A DNA stretch of 64,000 nucleotides from Vibrio tarriae (GTDB lineage: Bacteria > Pseudomonadota > Gammaproteobacteria > Enterobacterales > Vibrionaceae), in assembly GCF_002216685.1 (NCBI RefSeq), contig NZ_CP022353.1, positions 1,426,001 through 1,490,000 on the forward strand, in the 5' to 3' direction. The translations under genes were made by a program, and so were the position numbers. Shown here in pieces: positions 1-9,208 of this stretch (position 1 is the stretch's first letter; each line of letters starts with the position of its first letter). A model generated the notes under the pieces. The model did no database searches. It was not told the origin of the DNA and saw only the letters and a list, made by a program, of their open reading frames with translations.

Positions 1-1402
1 TGTTGAGGATCCACACCATCACAAAGCTCATCAACACCCCTAAAATACCTAAGACAACCCCCACTTTTGCCATTTGCTGACTCTGTACATTGCCAGTCGC
101 ATGGGCCAGCGCATTCGGTGGGGTACTGATCGGCAATGACATCCCTAAAGACGCCGCAAAAGTCACCACCAGAATCAGCGTAACTTCACCGCCCAAAGGA
201 TTCAGTGAAGTCATGGATGCCCCTAACGCGGCCATGATTGGCATCAGCAAGTTAGCGGTCGCCGTATGTGACATAAAATTCGCCATTAGCAAACAGAGTA
301 TGGCGGCACCGAGAATCACGACATAGGGCGAATATTGATCAAACGGAATGCTGTGAACGACCAGTTCTGCGAGACCGGTTTTATCTAAGGCTAAACCTAA
401 GGCAATACCACCGGAAACCAGCCACAACACGTCCCAAGAGATCATTTTTAAATCTTCTTTGCCAATAATACCGGTCACCGAAAATACCGCGACAGGAATT
501 AATGCAACAGAATAAGAGTTCATGCCGTGCAGTGAGCCGAGCATCCACAATAAAATGGTTGAAGCAAATGTAATGTAAACAATGATCGCTTTTGGCGTTT
601 TTAAAAACTTACCTTTGATGGTTAATTCAATAGTTTTTTGTTCTGCTCGATACATATACTCGATTAATAACCAAGCCAGCGCCATTAAAATCACCACAAA
701 CGGGATCCCAAACGCCATCCATTCAGCAAAAGTAATTAAGTTGTCTCCCACCAAATATTTCAACGCGATAGCATTGGGTGGCGTGCCGATAGGTGTGCCA
801 ATACCACCAATATTTGCCGCAACAGGAATACAAAGCGCGAACGCAACCCGCCCCGGATCTTTGGGGCCAAAAACAGCAATCACTGGCGTTAAAATAGAGA
901 GCATCATGGCAGTAGTCGCGGTGTTAGACATAAACATCGAGAACACCGCAGTGATCATCATTAAGCCCAACATCACGTACTTCGGATTATTGCCAAATGG
1001 TTTGAGCAGTACGCGGGCTAAGTTGACATCCAGCCGGTATTTAGTTGCGGCCATCGCGAGGAAAAAACCGCCTAAAAACAGCATGATAATAGGGTTGGCA
1101 AAGGTTGCCATGATTTCTGTCGATTTCAGCAAAGCACCAAATTCGCTTGTCCCCTCGCCCAATCTGAACAGAATAAAGCCTTTATCAGACAGCATCAGCA
1201 CTTCGAGCACGATGATCACCACCGACGTGGAATAAATGGGAATCGGCTCAAACACCCACAATAGCGCGGCTAACAGGAAAATCGCGATCACCCTTTGCTG
1301 TATCACAGTCAAGCCATCAAACGGAAAAGCTGTGGTGGGCAGCATCAGCACCAAGAATGGGATCAGCAACGGAATAATATATTTAAGATAAGGGCGCATC
1401 AT
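1..1402 (-). CDS. DASS/SLC13-family sodium:anion symporter (3' end cut by window edge)
   Basis: This is an inner-membrane secondary transporter of the divalent anion:sodium symporter family, which takes up di- and tricarboxylates or sulfate with Na+. The frame is open from ATG 1402 to the left edge, about 467 codons, so only the last few residues should be missing (family length 450-490). AGGAAGAG lies 6 nt before the ATG. Both duplicated Na+/substrate signatures are visible: MSNTATTAMM with GTPIGTPPNAIA in the first half, and MSHTATANLLMP with LPISTPPNALAH in the second. The protein is hydrophobic throughout. It reads away from the chemoreceptor at 1782 and shares a 380-nt divergent upstream region with it. 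The substrate cannot be deduced from sequence; a dicarboxylate is the usual guess for bacterial members. Confidence 0.88.
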   Translation of the reverse strand, partial: MMRPYLKYIIPLLIPFLVLMLPTTAFPFDGLTVIQQRVIAIFLLAALLWVFEPIPIYSTSVVIIVLEVLMLSDKGFILFRLGEGTSEFGALLKSTEIMATFANPIIMLFLGGFFLAMAATKYRLDVNLARVLLKPFGNNPKYVMLGLMMITAVFSMFMSNTATTAMMLSILTPVIAVFGPKDPGRVAFALCIPVAANIGGIGTPIGTPPNAIALKYLVGDNLITFAEWMAFGIPFVVILMALAWLLIEYMYRAEQKTIELTIKGKFLKTPKAIIVYITFASTILLWMLGSLHGMNSYSVALIPVAVFSVTGIIGKEDLKMISWDVLWLVSGGIALGLALDKTGLAELVVHSIPFDQYSPYVVILGAAILCLLMANFMSHTATANLLMPIMAALGASMTSLNPLGGEVTLILVVTFAASLGMSLPISTPPNALAHATGNVQSQQMAKVGVVLGILGVLMSFVMVWILN

Positions 1403-1781
1403 ATTCACTCTTCCTGAGAATCGATTATGTGTTTGGCGAGGAGAATGCACGCTATCGGAGCGGCAATCGCCATTATTGATGCTTAAAAAAGAAATGTTTG
1501 GTGTTAGATCAATGATTAAAGTTTCTTAACAGGCAAATACACAAAAGTGAGTCACAGTTAACAAATAGCTCACTAGAAAAGGGACTTAAAACAGGAATAA
1601 GAAAAACATAAATAAATTTATCTGCGCTTTCTGTGGCATTTGCTAACTTTATCTATAAGAGTCGTCAATTGACAATTGAAATGATAGTATGCCCCAACTT
1701 TGGGACATACATAACTTTGTCGCAGATAAGGATGTTGTTATTCACGCGACTTTGAGTGACATAATCAAAGGTAAAACATTC
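1403..1781. other. Divergent intergenic region, DASS transporter / chemoreceptor
   Basis: This is an AT-rich 379-nt stretch without a convincing ORF. It must carry the promoters of the two divergent genes. A short A/T palindrome-like string, GTCAATTGACAATTGA, lies at about 1663-1678; I cannot assign it to a regulator. Confidence 0.4.
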
Positions 1782-3413
1782 ATGTTTCTAAAAAACTTGT
1801 CGATAGGCAAAAAAATTGCAGTCTCTTTTTCAGTCATTGCAATCATTAGCCTAGGATTCGCCATCTACCTCATCTCTGAGTTGGGTAAAATTCAATCTGA
1901 ACTACTCAATTACACTGATGACACTTTACCGGCAATGGAAAATGTCGATGCGATAAAAGACAAGATGTCTTACTGGCGGCGTACCCAGTTTGCGGTGCTA
2001 CCAGTGAAAGATGAAGCGCAAATTCGCCAAACTATCGAGCGTAATAATCGTGTTCAAGCGGAAATTAATGATTCTTTGGCGGCTTACGGTAAAACCGTAT
2101 GGCCGGGAGAAGAAGAACAAACCTTCAAACGTCTAATAAACAATTGGAATGCCTACATCGCTGTCACAGACCAATTTAACCAAACCCTTTTGACCCAAGG
2201 TGCCGATGACGCTTACCCAATTTTAGCCAATTCACTCACAACGTTCGAAGCATTAGAGAGCGATTTAGCCATCCTGATTGGCATTTTGCACCAAGCGATG
2301 GATAGCAACAAATCCCAGATTTTAAGTTCAGTAAAAACGCTTAATTCAACTTCGGCAATCAGCAATATCACTATTTTAGCCATCATGATATTTATGACAT
2401 GGCTGCTAACCCGTTTAATTTGCGGCCCACTGGCTATTGTGATGAAGCAATCTAATGCGATTGCCAAAGGCGATCTGTCACAAAACATGGATCGCTCCTC
2501 GATTGGTAACGATGAATTAGGGACGTTGGCTAATGCTTCTGAACAGATGCAGCAAAATCTGCGACAACTGATTGATGAGATCATTTCAGCCGTAACTCAA
2601 CTCAGTAGTGCAGTAGAAGAGATGACGCAGATTTCTAACCAATCTGCCGACGGCATGAAAGAGCAGCAATACCAAATCACTCAAGTGGCAACGGCAATGA
2701 CGCAAATGAAAGCGGCAGTGGCAGATGTTGCACGTAATACCGAAGATTCAGCCAGCCAAGCGATGGCGGCAAATCACAAGTCACAAGAAGGGGCTCGAGA
2801 AAATGCCTCCATGGTTAACTCGATCCAGCAAGTAGCCGATATCATTGGTGAGGCGGGACAAACGGTAAGTGAACTTGAGCAGCAATCTAGCCAGATCAAC
2901 GTCGTGGTTGATGTGATCCGCAGCATTGCCGACCAAACCAACCTACTCGCACTCAACGCAGCTATCGAAGCGGCACGTGCCGGTGAATCTGGTCGAGGTT
3001 TTGCGGTGGTTGCGGATGAAGTTCGGACTCTGGCGGGTCGTACCCAAGATTCAACGGGTGAAATCACGACCATTATTGAAAAACTGCAAGTCATGGCTAA
3101 GCAAGCCAAAGATGCCACAGAACGCTCACGCTCTAGTATCGATAAGTGTGTTGAACAAGGTAACCACTCTCAGTCTTTGATGATTTCGATCGAAGAGTCG
3201 ATTGCCAATATCGCGGATGTGGGTACACAAATCGCCAGCGCATGTAGTGAACAAGATTCGGTCGCGGATGAACTAAGCCGCAATGTGGAAAACATTCACT
3301 TGGCGTCACAAGAAGTCGCGCAAGGCTCACAACAGACAGCTCAAGCTTGTCGTGAACTCAGTCAACTCGCCGTTTCTCTACAAGATACGCTACGCCGATT
3401 TAAGATTCGTTAA
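1782..3413 (+). CDS. Methyl-accepting chemotaxis protein (4-helix-bundle type)
   Basis: Transmembrane chemoreceptor that controls the CheA kinase. I chose ATG 1782 (543 aa) because [11 protein letters not shown] begins a normal receptor N-terminus; the frame is open about 31 codons further upstream without a better start. Order: TM1 at residues about 11-33, a periplasmic helical domain of about 155 residues like the 4HB ligand-binding family, TM2 at about 191-215, a HAMP domain, then the signalling coiled coil. The conserved hairpin tip ([19 protein letters not shown]) lies at about 384-402. There is no C-terminal pentapeptide for CheR/CheB tethering. A terminator follows directly. The ligand is unknown. 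Confidence 0.9.
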   Translation: MFLKNLSIGKKIAVSFSVIAIISLGFAIYLISELGKIQSELLNYTDDTLPAMENVDAIKDKMSYWRRTQFAVLPVKDEAQIRQTIERNNRVQAEINDSLAAYGKTVWPGEEEQTFKRLINNWNAYIAVTDQFNQTLLTQGADDAYPILANSLTTFEALESDLAILIGILHQAMDSNKSQILSSVKTLNSTSAISNITILAIMIFMTWLLTRLICGPLAIVMKQSNAIAKGDLSQNMDRSSIGNDELGTLANASEQMQQNLRQLIDEIISAVTQLSSAVEEMTQISNQSADGMKEQQYQITQVATAMTQMKAAVADVARNTEDSASQAMAANHKSQEGARENASMVNSIQQVADIIGEAGQTVSELEQQSSQINVVVDVIRSIADQTNLLALNAAIEAARAGESGRGFAVVADEVRTLAGRTQDSTGEITTIIEKLQVMAKQAKDATERSRSSIDKCVEQGNHSQSLMISIEESIANIADVGTQIASACSEQDSVADELSRNVENIHLASQEVAQGSQQTAQACRELSQLAVSLQDTLRRFKIR

Positions 3414-3418
3414 GCCCT

Positions 3419-3443
3419 ACGCCCCGACATCGGGGCGTTTTTC
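3419..3443 (+). terminator. Rho-independent terminator after chemoreceptor gene
   Basis: The stem ACGCCCCG / CGGGGCGT with a 4-nt loop is followed by a T run. It starts 6 nt after the chemoreceptor stop codon and separates it from the racemase gene. Confidence 0.85.
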
Positions 3444-3477
3444 TATTGATCCACCAATGATAACAACAGGAGATACT

Positions 3478-4701
3478 ATGTATTTTAAAGCCACGCTGCT
3501 TTCTCTCTCTATCGCGGCGACTTTGCCTTCTTTCTCTCTCTCTGCTGCGCCGTTGCAAATCGATACCGTTTTACCGGATGCAGCCCAAATTCAACAAAGT
3601 AATTCCTGGCTGGAGATTAGCTTAGGTCAATTCCAAAGCAACATTGAACAATTCAAATCACACATGAACGGCGACACCAAAATTTGCGCCATCATGAAAG
3701 CAGACGCTTACGGTAACGGCATTCGTGGTTTAATGCCGACCATTATCGCGCAAGGCATTCCATGTGTGGGCGTAGCAAGTAATGCTGAAGCGCGCGCGGT
3801 GCGTGAAAGTGGCTTTAAAGGTGAACTGATCCGCGTTCGCTCTGCCAGCTTAAGTGAAATGTCAGCGGTGCTTGATCTCAATATCGAAGAGCTGATTGGT
3901 AGCCACCAACAAGCGATGGATCTGGCCGAACTTGCCAAACAAAGTGGTAAAACCATCAAAGTGCACATTGCACTGAATGACGGTGGCATGGCCCGTAACG
4001 GCATTGATATGACCACGGATGCGGGTAAGAAAGAAGCCGTCTCTATTGTGACGCAACCTTCGTTGAGTGTCGTTGGCATTATGACCCACTTCCCGAATTA
4101 CAATGCGGATGAAGTTCGCGCGAAACTGGCTCAATTCAAAGAGAGCTCAACTTGGCTAATGCAACAAGCCAAGTTGAAACGTGAAGAGATCACACTGCAT
4201 GTCGCCAACTCTTACACCGCTCTCAATGTGCCAGAAGCCCAGCTGGACATGGTTCGTCCGGGTGGCGTGTTGTTTGGTGATTTGCCAACCAATCCGGAAT
4301 ACCCATCGATTGTTTCTTTCAAAACACGCGTCTCTTCGTTGCACCATGTGCCAAAAGGCTCAACTGTAGGTTATGACAGTACGTTTACCACCAGCCGTGA
4401 CAGTGTGTTGGCCAACCTGCCTGTGGGTTATTCTGATGGTTATCCGCGCAAAATGGGCAATAAAGCCGAAGTGCTGATCAATGGTCAACGCGCCAAAGTC
4501 GTGGGAGTGACATCGATGAACACGACTGTGGTTGATGTGACCGAGATTAAAGGCGTACTCCCCGGTCAAGAAGTGGCGCTGTTTGGCCAACAACAGAAAC
4601 AAAGCATCGCGGTCAGTGAGATGGAAAATAACGCTGAGCTGATTTTCCCTGAATTGTATACGCTGTGGGGAACCAGTAACCCACGTTTCTACGTGAAATA
4701 A
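3478..4701 (+). CDS. bsrV: Periplasmic broad-spectrum amino-acid racemase BsrV
   Basis: PLP-dependent racemase of the alanine racemase fold III family that makes non-canonical D-amino acids (D-Met, D-Leu, D-Arg and others) in the periplasm, which modulate peptidoglycan in stationary phase. ATG 3478 is preceded by AGGAG at 5-nt spacing and gives 407 aa, the known BsrV length. A Sec signal peptide spans about residues 1-23 (cut after SLSA). K74 in MKADAYGN is the PLP lysine and Y299 in TVGYD the second catalytic base, the same numbers I recall from published BsrV. R119, R121, A165 and N167, part of the Bsr-versus-Alr footprint as I recall it, are also present. It stands alone between a terminator and an ERIC repeat. 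In V. cholerae this gene is known to depend on RpoS; no promoter is evident here. Confidence 0.95.
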   Translation: MYFKATLLSLSIAATLPSFSLSAAPLQIDTVLPDAAQIQQSNSWLEISLGQFQSNIEQFKSHMNGDTKICAIMKADAYGNGIRGLMPTIIAQGIPCVGVASNAEARAVRESGFKGELIRVRSASLSEMSAVLDLNIEELIGSHQQAMDLAELAKQSGKTIKVHIALNDGGMARNGIDMTTDAGKKEAVSIVTQPSLSVVGIMTHFPNYNADEVRAKLAQFKESSTWLMQQAKLKREEITLHVANSYTALNVPEAQLDMVRPGGVLFGDLPTNPEYPSIVSFKTRVSSLHHVPKGSTVGYDSTFTTSRDSVLANLPVGYSDGYPRKMGNKAEVLINGQRAKVVGVTSMNTTVVDVTEIKGVLPGQEVALFGQQQKQSIAVSEMENNAELIFPELYTLWGTSNPRFYVK

Positions 4702-4703
4702 GC

Positions 4704-4831
4704 TATACCCAAACAACTTGGAGTTGCAGGTAGGCGGCAAGTGAGTGAGTCCCCATGAGCATAGATAGACTATGTGATTGGGGTGAACGAACGTAGCCAA
4801 CACCGCTGCAACTTCAAGTAGGAAGGGGATA
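4704..4831. repeat. ERIC-like intergenic repeat, full length
   Basis: About 128 bp beginning TATACCCAAACAACTTGGAG and ending CTTCAAGTAGGAAGGGGATA. The ends are imperfect inverted repeats and the core contains CCCCATGAGCATAG and GATTGGGGTGAACGAACG, which resemble the two classical ERIC primer regions. It lies 3 nt after the bsrV stop codon, so it is probably transcribed as a 3' UTR hairpin. Confidence 0.9.
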
Positions 4832-4872
4832 ATGCGACTCGGTGTGGCTTCTGAAAAGAAACCACCCAATCG

Positions 4873-4894
4873 AGGTGGGCGCATACGCCCACCT
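4873..4894 (+). promoter_or_regulatory. Stem-loop upstream of rhtA
   Basis: A perfect 9-bp stem, AGGTGGGCG / CGCCCACCT, with a CATA loop, 63 nt before the rhtA start. There is no T run, so it is not a classical terminator. It may be part of the rhtA leader or the end of the bsrV transcript. Confidence 0.4.
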
Positions 4895-4956
4895 ATCTCC
4901 ACAGACCTTTTTGCGGCATAATCTCTGCGCACTTTCTGCCGAGTTTTTCATTATTT

Positions 4957-5835
4957 ATGCCAACAATAAAATCGCCTCTATTCATTGCTATTCTTAGCTT
5001 GCTTGCCGCTATGATCACCATCCAATCCGGAGCATCGATTGCAAAACAGTTGTTTCCTCTGGTCGGTCCGGGCGGTACAGTAGCGCTACGCATCAGCCTC
5101 TCTGCGCTGATTTTAATGCTTATTTTCCGCCCTTGGCGTGCACGCCTCAGTTGGCCACAATGGCGCTCTATGTGCATTTATGGTGCCAGTTTGGGTGGGA
5201 TGCAGCTGAGTTTTTACTTCGCTATCGAACGTATTCCACTGGGTATTGGGGTAGCGTTAGAATTTTCAGGCCCACTACTGCTCGCCTTACTCTCCTCTAA
5301 GCGTAAGAAAGATCTGATATGGGTTGCGTTGGCCATTCTCGGTATTGTGTTTTTATTACCGGATATGAACGGCGTTGATGCGTTAGATCCAATTGGCGTT
5401 GCGCTCGCATTAATTGCTGGCGGTTTTTGGGCTGGCTACATCTGGTTCGGACAACGTGCTGGCAGCGTAGGCTCAGGCGGTATGACGGTTTCGATTGGGA
5501 TGCTGGTTGCCGCAGTCATCTATTTCCCAATCGCCACTCAATTGGCCGAAGCCTCGATTTTTAGCTGGTCGATTCTGCCGATGGCACTGCTGGTCGCCGT
5601 AATGTCGAGTGCCCTACCTTATAGCCTTGAGATGGTGGCACTCAGCCGACTCTCTACCCAGCATTTCAGTGTGTTAATGAGCTTAGAGCCTGCGATTGCC
5701 GCGATGGCGGGGTTAGCCATTTTGGGTGAAACTCTACAATGGAGCCAGTGGCTGGCGATTTTTATGATCATTACCGCGTCGATGGGCTCTACCCTGTCCG
5801 CGGCGAAATCACCGACTAAAGTGACTCAAGAGTAA
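4957..5835 (+). CDS. rhtA: Threonine/homoserine exporter RhtA (EamA/DMT family)
   Basis: Inner-membrane exporter of threonine, homoserine and related amino acids. The 292-aa product aligns from memory along its length with E. coli RhtA (295 aa): IQSGASIAKQLFPLVGPGG, LGIGVALEFSGPLL, GLAILGETL and a MGSTL C-terminal segment. It has about ten hydrophobic segments in two EamA repeats. The start at ATG 4957 matches the family N-terminus although the ribosome binding site is weak. It is preceded by an ERIC repeat and a stem-loop and ends at a terminator shared with the convergent DUF2947 gene. Confidence 0.88.
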   Translation: MPTIKSPLFIAILSLLAAMITIQSGASIAKQLFPLVGPGGTVALRISLSALILMLIFRPWRARLSWPQWRSMCIYGASLGGMQLSFYFAIERIPLGIGVALEFSGPLLLALLSSKRKKDLIWVALAILGIVFLLPDMNGVDALDPIGVALALIAGGFWAGYIWFGQRAGSVGSGGMTVSIGMLVAAVIYFPIATQLAEASIFSWSILPMALLVAVMSSALPYSLEMVALSRLSTQHFSVLMSLEPAIAAMAGLAILGETLQWSQWLAIFMIITASMGSTLSAAKSPTKVTQE

Positions 5836-5880
5836 AACCACCGCGGTCAGTCATAGGAAAGAAAGAGATAAGAAGAGAAA

Positions 5881-5906
5881 AATCCGGCCTCGGCCGGATT
5901 TTTTAT
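5881..5906. terminator. Bidirectional terminator between rhtA and DUF2947 gene
   Basis: Stem AATCCGGC / GCCGGATT with a CTCG loop. T runs flank it on the + strand and A runs (T on the minus strand) on the other side. It lies 45 nt after the rhtA stop and touches the stop codon of the minus-strand gene. Confidence 0.85.
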
Positions 5907-6376
5907 GGGCGCTGCCCGAATTTTACTTTGCCTTCGCTACTAAACCAGAGCGCTTCTTTACGCCGGCGGCCAAGCAAAAATGGGCCATCATCGTAAAACA
6001 GGAAGTTTTTCCAATGGCGCTTAAATACTGACCATTTGGTTTCCAGTACGTTGTATTTCTCGTAACAGAAATATACCGTCACATCATCTTGCCATGGTAG
6101 GTGAGCGGCCAGTGCTTCCGGCAGTTCTGGTTCATCGCTCTCCCACTCCGCCATCCAGCCTGTTTCACCAGACCAGCTATTGGCTTTGCGTGGCCAGTCG
6201 TGAGAACTCAAACGCTCAGCATCAGGGCTCATGTCACTGATGTTCTCTTTCCAAAATTGCGCCGCGCGCAGTGGTTCCATCGGTTTGATCTGTGCCAGAT
6301 CAGCTTCAGGCACTGGCATCGACGCATGGGTAAAAATCCATTTTCTTTGGTATTGCTCCAAAGGCAAATAAGACAT
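5903..6376 (-). CDS. Conserved hypothetical protein, DUF2947 type
   Basis: A 157-aa soluble protein rich in Trp and Tyr, with no signal peptide or membrane segment. From memory it resembles the DUF2947 family of Vibrio and related gammaproteobacteria; no catalytic motif is apparent and the function is unknown. It starts MSYLPLEQYQRK at 6376, 9 nt after the HD-domain gene stop, so it is the last gene of the tyrR-rimJ-HD-DUF2947 run. The C-terminal LGRRRKEALWF segment is basic. Confidence 0.7.
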   Translation of the reverse strand: MSYLPLEQYQRKWIFTHASMPVPEADLAQIKPMEPLRAAQFWKENISDMSPDAERLSSHDWPRKANSWSGETGWMAEWESDEPELPEALAAHLPWQDDVTVYFCYEKYNVLETKWSVFKRHWKNFLFYDDGPFLLGRRRKEALWFSSEGKVKFGQRP

Positions 6377-6385
6377 TGAGTTTCC

Positions 6386-6976
6386 TTAAACTTTCAGCCA
6401 GCCGTTTTGGCTCGCTTGTTCAATAATATGTTTTGCATACTCCCAAAGGGTTTGGGAGCCATCTTCAATTTTGCGATTCACCGTCAGCGCTTGCTCACGA
6501 GTAACACCATGTTCTTGCCAACTTTGGCCTTGGTTATGATAGTTCAACAACATGGGAATGAGGCGATCCAACGCTTTCGCAAAGCGGGCTTCGGCACTCT
6601 GTGCCGCTTCAAATTCTTGCCAAATCGCCAATAAGGCGTCGCCTTGCTCTTTCGGCAGCAGGCCGAACAAGCGGAGGGCTGCTTGCCACTCTTTCTCTTC
6701 CTGCTCAGCAGAAGCGACGGAATCGTACACGAAGGTATCGCCGGCATCAATTTCCACTACATCATGCAGCAAAAGCATCGTTAGAACTTTTTGTATATCG
6801 ACTGCTTCGTTTGCGTACTCTTGTAGCAAAATCGCCATCAACGCGACATGCCAGCTATGTTCAGCACTGTTTTCTAAACGTCCATCAGCACTTTTCACTC
6901 GCGTGCGGCGCAACACTGATTTAAGGCGATCAAGCTCCATCAACAGTGCCATCTGTTGGGCTAAACGTTCTGACAT
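6386..6976 (-). CDS. HD-domain phosphohydrolase (YfbR/HDDC2-like)
   Basis: Likely metal-dependent 5'-(deoxy)nucleotidase of the HD_3 group. I start at ATG 6976 (MSERLAQQM, 196 aa) because AAGGA sits about 7 nt upstream; a TTG 15 nt earlier would overlap that site. Metal-ligand motifs are visible: AEHSWHVA near residues 37-44, LLLHDVVEIDAGD near residues 68-80, and AKALDRLIPML further on. The start is only 2 nt after the stop of the acetyltransferase gene, so the two are probably translationally coupled. The exact nucleotide substrate is inferred only from the family. Confidence 0.82.
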   Translation of the reverse strand: MSERLAQQMALLMELDRLKSVLRRTRVKSADGRLENSAEHSWHVALMAILLQEYANEAVDIQKVLTMLLLHDVVEIDAGDTFVYDSVASAEQEEKEWQAALRLFGLLPKEQGDALLAIWQEFEAAQSAEARFAKALDRLIPMLLNYHNQGQSWQEHGVTREQALTVNRKIEDGSQTLWEYAKHIIEQASQNGWLKV

Positions 6977-6978
6977 GG

Positions 6979-7554
6979 TTATTCCTTCCAATTGGGATTG
7001 ATCAGCGAAGTCAGGTTATGGTCTTCCCATTTACCGTTGATCAGTAAGTAATCTTTAGCATGGCCCTCAAGCACGAAACCCACGCGCTTGAGCACATTTT
7101 CACTACGTTTATTGTGCGGAATGTAAGAAGCCATTATGCGATGCATGTTGTGCTCGCTAAACATGTACTGACAAGCCATCGTCAAAGCACGCGTCATTAT
7201 CCCTTTGCCTTGCGCCTCATAGGCCAGCGAGTAACCGACATTACACGCATGGAATGGGAAGCGGATAATATTGCTAAACGAGATGGTGCCTAACATGGCA
7301 TCATTTTGCGCATCCAAAATCAGTAGATAGTAACCGAGCTTCATTTTGTGCAATTCATTGAGCTTAATTAGCCTTTGCAGCCAGCCGGACTCAGTAAAAA
7401 ACTCAGCTTCACGCCTTGGCTCCCACTCAATCAAGTGGCTTCGGTTATCCACAAAATACTGGCTTAAACGCTCGGCGTCGTTGATTTGCGCGCAGCGTAC
7501 AACAATGTCACCATCGGTTTGATAGAAATGGCATTCGCTGTTTAATCCATTCAT
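6979..7554 (-). CDS. rimJ: GNAT N-acetyltransferase, RimJ-type
   Basis: A 191-aa GCN5-related acetyltransferase. It matches E. coli RimJ (ribosomal protein S5 alanine N-acetyltransferase) in several blocks: WEPRREAEFF, FHACNVGYSLAYEAQGKGIMTRAL (acetyl-CoA loop Q/R-x-x-G-x-G/A region), HRIMASYIPHNKRSENVLKR and GHAKDYLLINGKWEDH. The start overlaps the tyrR stop by one base (TGATG), which implies coupling. The substrate assignment rests on similarity to RimJ; other ribosomal or small-molecule substrates are possible. Confidence 0.85.
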   Translation of the reverse strand: MNGLNSECHFYQTDGDIVVRCAQINDAERLSQYFVDNRSHLIEWEPRREAEFFTESGWLQRLIKLNELHKMKLGYYLLILDAQNDAMLGTISFSNIIRFPFHACNVGYSLAYEAQGKGIMTRALTMACQYMFSEHNMHRIMASYIPHNKRSENVLKRVGFVLEGHAKDYLLINGKWEDHNLTSLINPNWKE

Positions 7555-9095
7555 CAGCGCTTCCTTATTCCATAATCCCTCAGCTTATTCGCGATCGACG
7601 TGTGAGAAACATTGAGTCTTTTCGCCAACTTACGACTGGAAGGAAAAGATTGGAACAGACGATCCAACACTTGCGATTCGTACTCCTTCATGATGTCGTC
7701 GAGCGAACCATCGAGGTTGATACTAGGCGCAGAACTTACGCTGTCCACTTGCGGTAGGTGGAACGGTTCAATACCCAGCACATCCCCTTCAATTTCAGTT
7801 AAGGCGCGCAGCACCATATTGTCCAGTTGGCGCATATTGCCCGGCCACTGATACTGACTGAGTTTATCCAGCAGATCGTCGGTCAACTTAGGTTTGAGCA
7901 TGCCCAACTTGTTACAGTGTTTGGTGATGAAGAGTTCAAGCAGCGGCTGTACATCACTTGGGCGTTCACGCAGAGGTGGAATACGCAGCGTCAAGACATT
8001 GAGGCGGTAAAACAGGTCCTCTCGAAAACGGCGCGACTCGGCCAAATCCGCTAAGTTATGACGCGTGGAGGCTATCACACGCACATCCACGTGGATTTCA
8101 TGCTCCTCCCCGACACGGCGGAAAGTGCCATCTTGCAAAAAGCGCAGCAGCTTAATTTGCAAATGTGGACTCATTTCACCAATTTCATCCAGAAATACAG
8201 TGCCACCATTGGCTTGTTCAAAGATGCCTTTATGGCCTTGCTGATGGTTAAAAGAGCCCGGCGCATGGCCAAACAGCTCAGTCTCAGCCACATCATCTGG
8301 CATGGACGCGCAGCTCAGGACCAAAAAGGGTGCAGAAGAACGATCCGAACGGTTATGGCACGCTTTAGCGAGCATCTCTTTACCTGTGCCGGTTTCCCCT
8401 TCAATCAGCAGAGGTTGATCAAGCATGGCCAATTTTTTCGCTTGGCTCATCAGGCTTTTGTGTCGATTCGAGACACCCACAAAATGTTCAAAGCCTAAGT
8501 TGCTCTGTAGTGGGATTTGAGTTGTGCTAGTCAATCCCGCATTCGCAGCACGTAACATCATCATCGCACTGGCTAAGGTGGATTGTTTGGCATCGCTCGA
8601 AATATAGACGGGCATGATTTCCATCACATAATCCAGTCCATCCAAGACCACATCTTCACGCAGACGAGACTTACTGCCTTCCAGCCAACGTGTGAAGTTG
8701 AAGACGGGCATCAAGGCTGAAATTTGCTGGCCGATCATGCTGGATTCTTCACGATTGAACAATGCAGCCGCAGCGTGGTTAGCCATATCCACCGCGCCTT
8801 TGAGGTTGATCGCCAATACCGCATCAGGCAAGTTATTGAGCAGAGAAATCAATTCGGTGTTGTGCCGTTCAATCGGCATAAACTGGATTTTACGGACATC
8901 TTTTACCCCGGGAATGCGGCGAATTTCCGCCATCAGTTCACTGAAGGTTTCAAAATCAATATCAGGACAATTGAGGTAAATAATACCGATCACATCGATT
9001 TCGATCCCTCGCAGATCGATGCTTTTGGAGGCGAGAATATCCAGTAACTCGCGAGTCAGACCTAATCGGTCTTCACAGAGGACTTCAAGACGCAC
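7554..9095 (-). CDS. tyrR: Transcriptional regulator TyrR
   Basis: Regulator of aromatic amino-acid biosynthesis and transport. I choose GTG 9095 (VRLEVLCEDRLGLTRELL) because it gives 513 aa, the length of E. coli TyrR, and matches its N-terminus; the frame stays open upstream. Domains: ACT at 1-75, PAS about 80-190, AAA+ about 205-430 with Walker A GETGTGKE (233-240) and Walker B GGTVFLDEIG (297-306), and a C-terminal helix-turn-helix (SRKLAKRLNVSHTSIANKLRD). The GAFTGA loop needed for sigma-54 contact is replaced by HAPGSF, as expected for TyrR, which works with sigma-70. ycjX-ycjF lie upstream, as in E. coli. Confidence 0.93.
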   Translation of the reverse strand: MRLEVLCEDRLGLTRELLDILASKSIDLRGIEIDVIGIIYLNCPDIDFETFSELMAEIRRIPGVKDVRKIQFMPIERHNTELISLLNNLPDAVLAINLKGAVDMANHAAAALFNREESSMIGQQISALMPVFNFTRWLEGSKSRLREDVVLDGLDYVMEIMPVYISSDAKQSTLASAMMMLRAANAGLTSTTQIPLQSNLGFEHFVGVSNRHKSLMSQAKKLAMLDQPLLIEGETGTGKEMLAKACHNRSDRSSAPFLVLSCASMPDDVAETELFGHAPGSFNHQQGHKGIFEQANGGTVFLDEIGEMSPHLQIKLLRFLQDGTFRRVGEEHEIHVDVRVIASTRHNLADLAESRRFREDLFYRLNVLTLRIPPLRERPSDVQPLLELFITKHCNKLGMLKPKLTDDLLDKLSQYQWPGNMRQLDNMVLRALTEIEGDVLGIEPFHLPQVDSVSSAPSINLDGSLDDIMKEYESQVLDRLFQSFPSSRKLAKRLNVSHTSIANKLRDYGIRKR

Positions 9096-9208
9096 TTTAA
9101 TAGGATCCTGTTTGAAAGTGTCACGAAAAGTTGACAGTAGTTTCGCCCAAGCCCAGATCGGCGTCAAGCGATCCGTGATAACGGATCGCAGTTTCCGAGA
9201 ATGAAAGG

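Noticed and set aside
582..1235. 217-codon + strand frame
   Set aside because: It lies antisense to the DASS transporter, which shows clear family motifs; the antisense product is low-complexity Ile/Asn/Pro sequence.
4360..4932. 190-codon minus-strand frame
   Set aside because: Runs through the ERIC repeat and antisense to bsrV; no ribosome binding site or family match.
8058..8498. 146-codon + strand frame
   Set aside because: Antisense to the AAA+ domain of tyrR.
9096..9167. Longer TyrR starting at 9167
   Set aside because: The GTG at 9095 gives exactly the E. coli length and N-terminus; the extra 24 residues have no counterpart.
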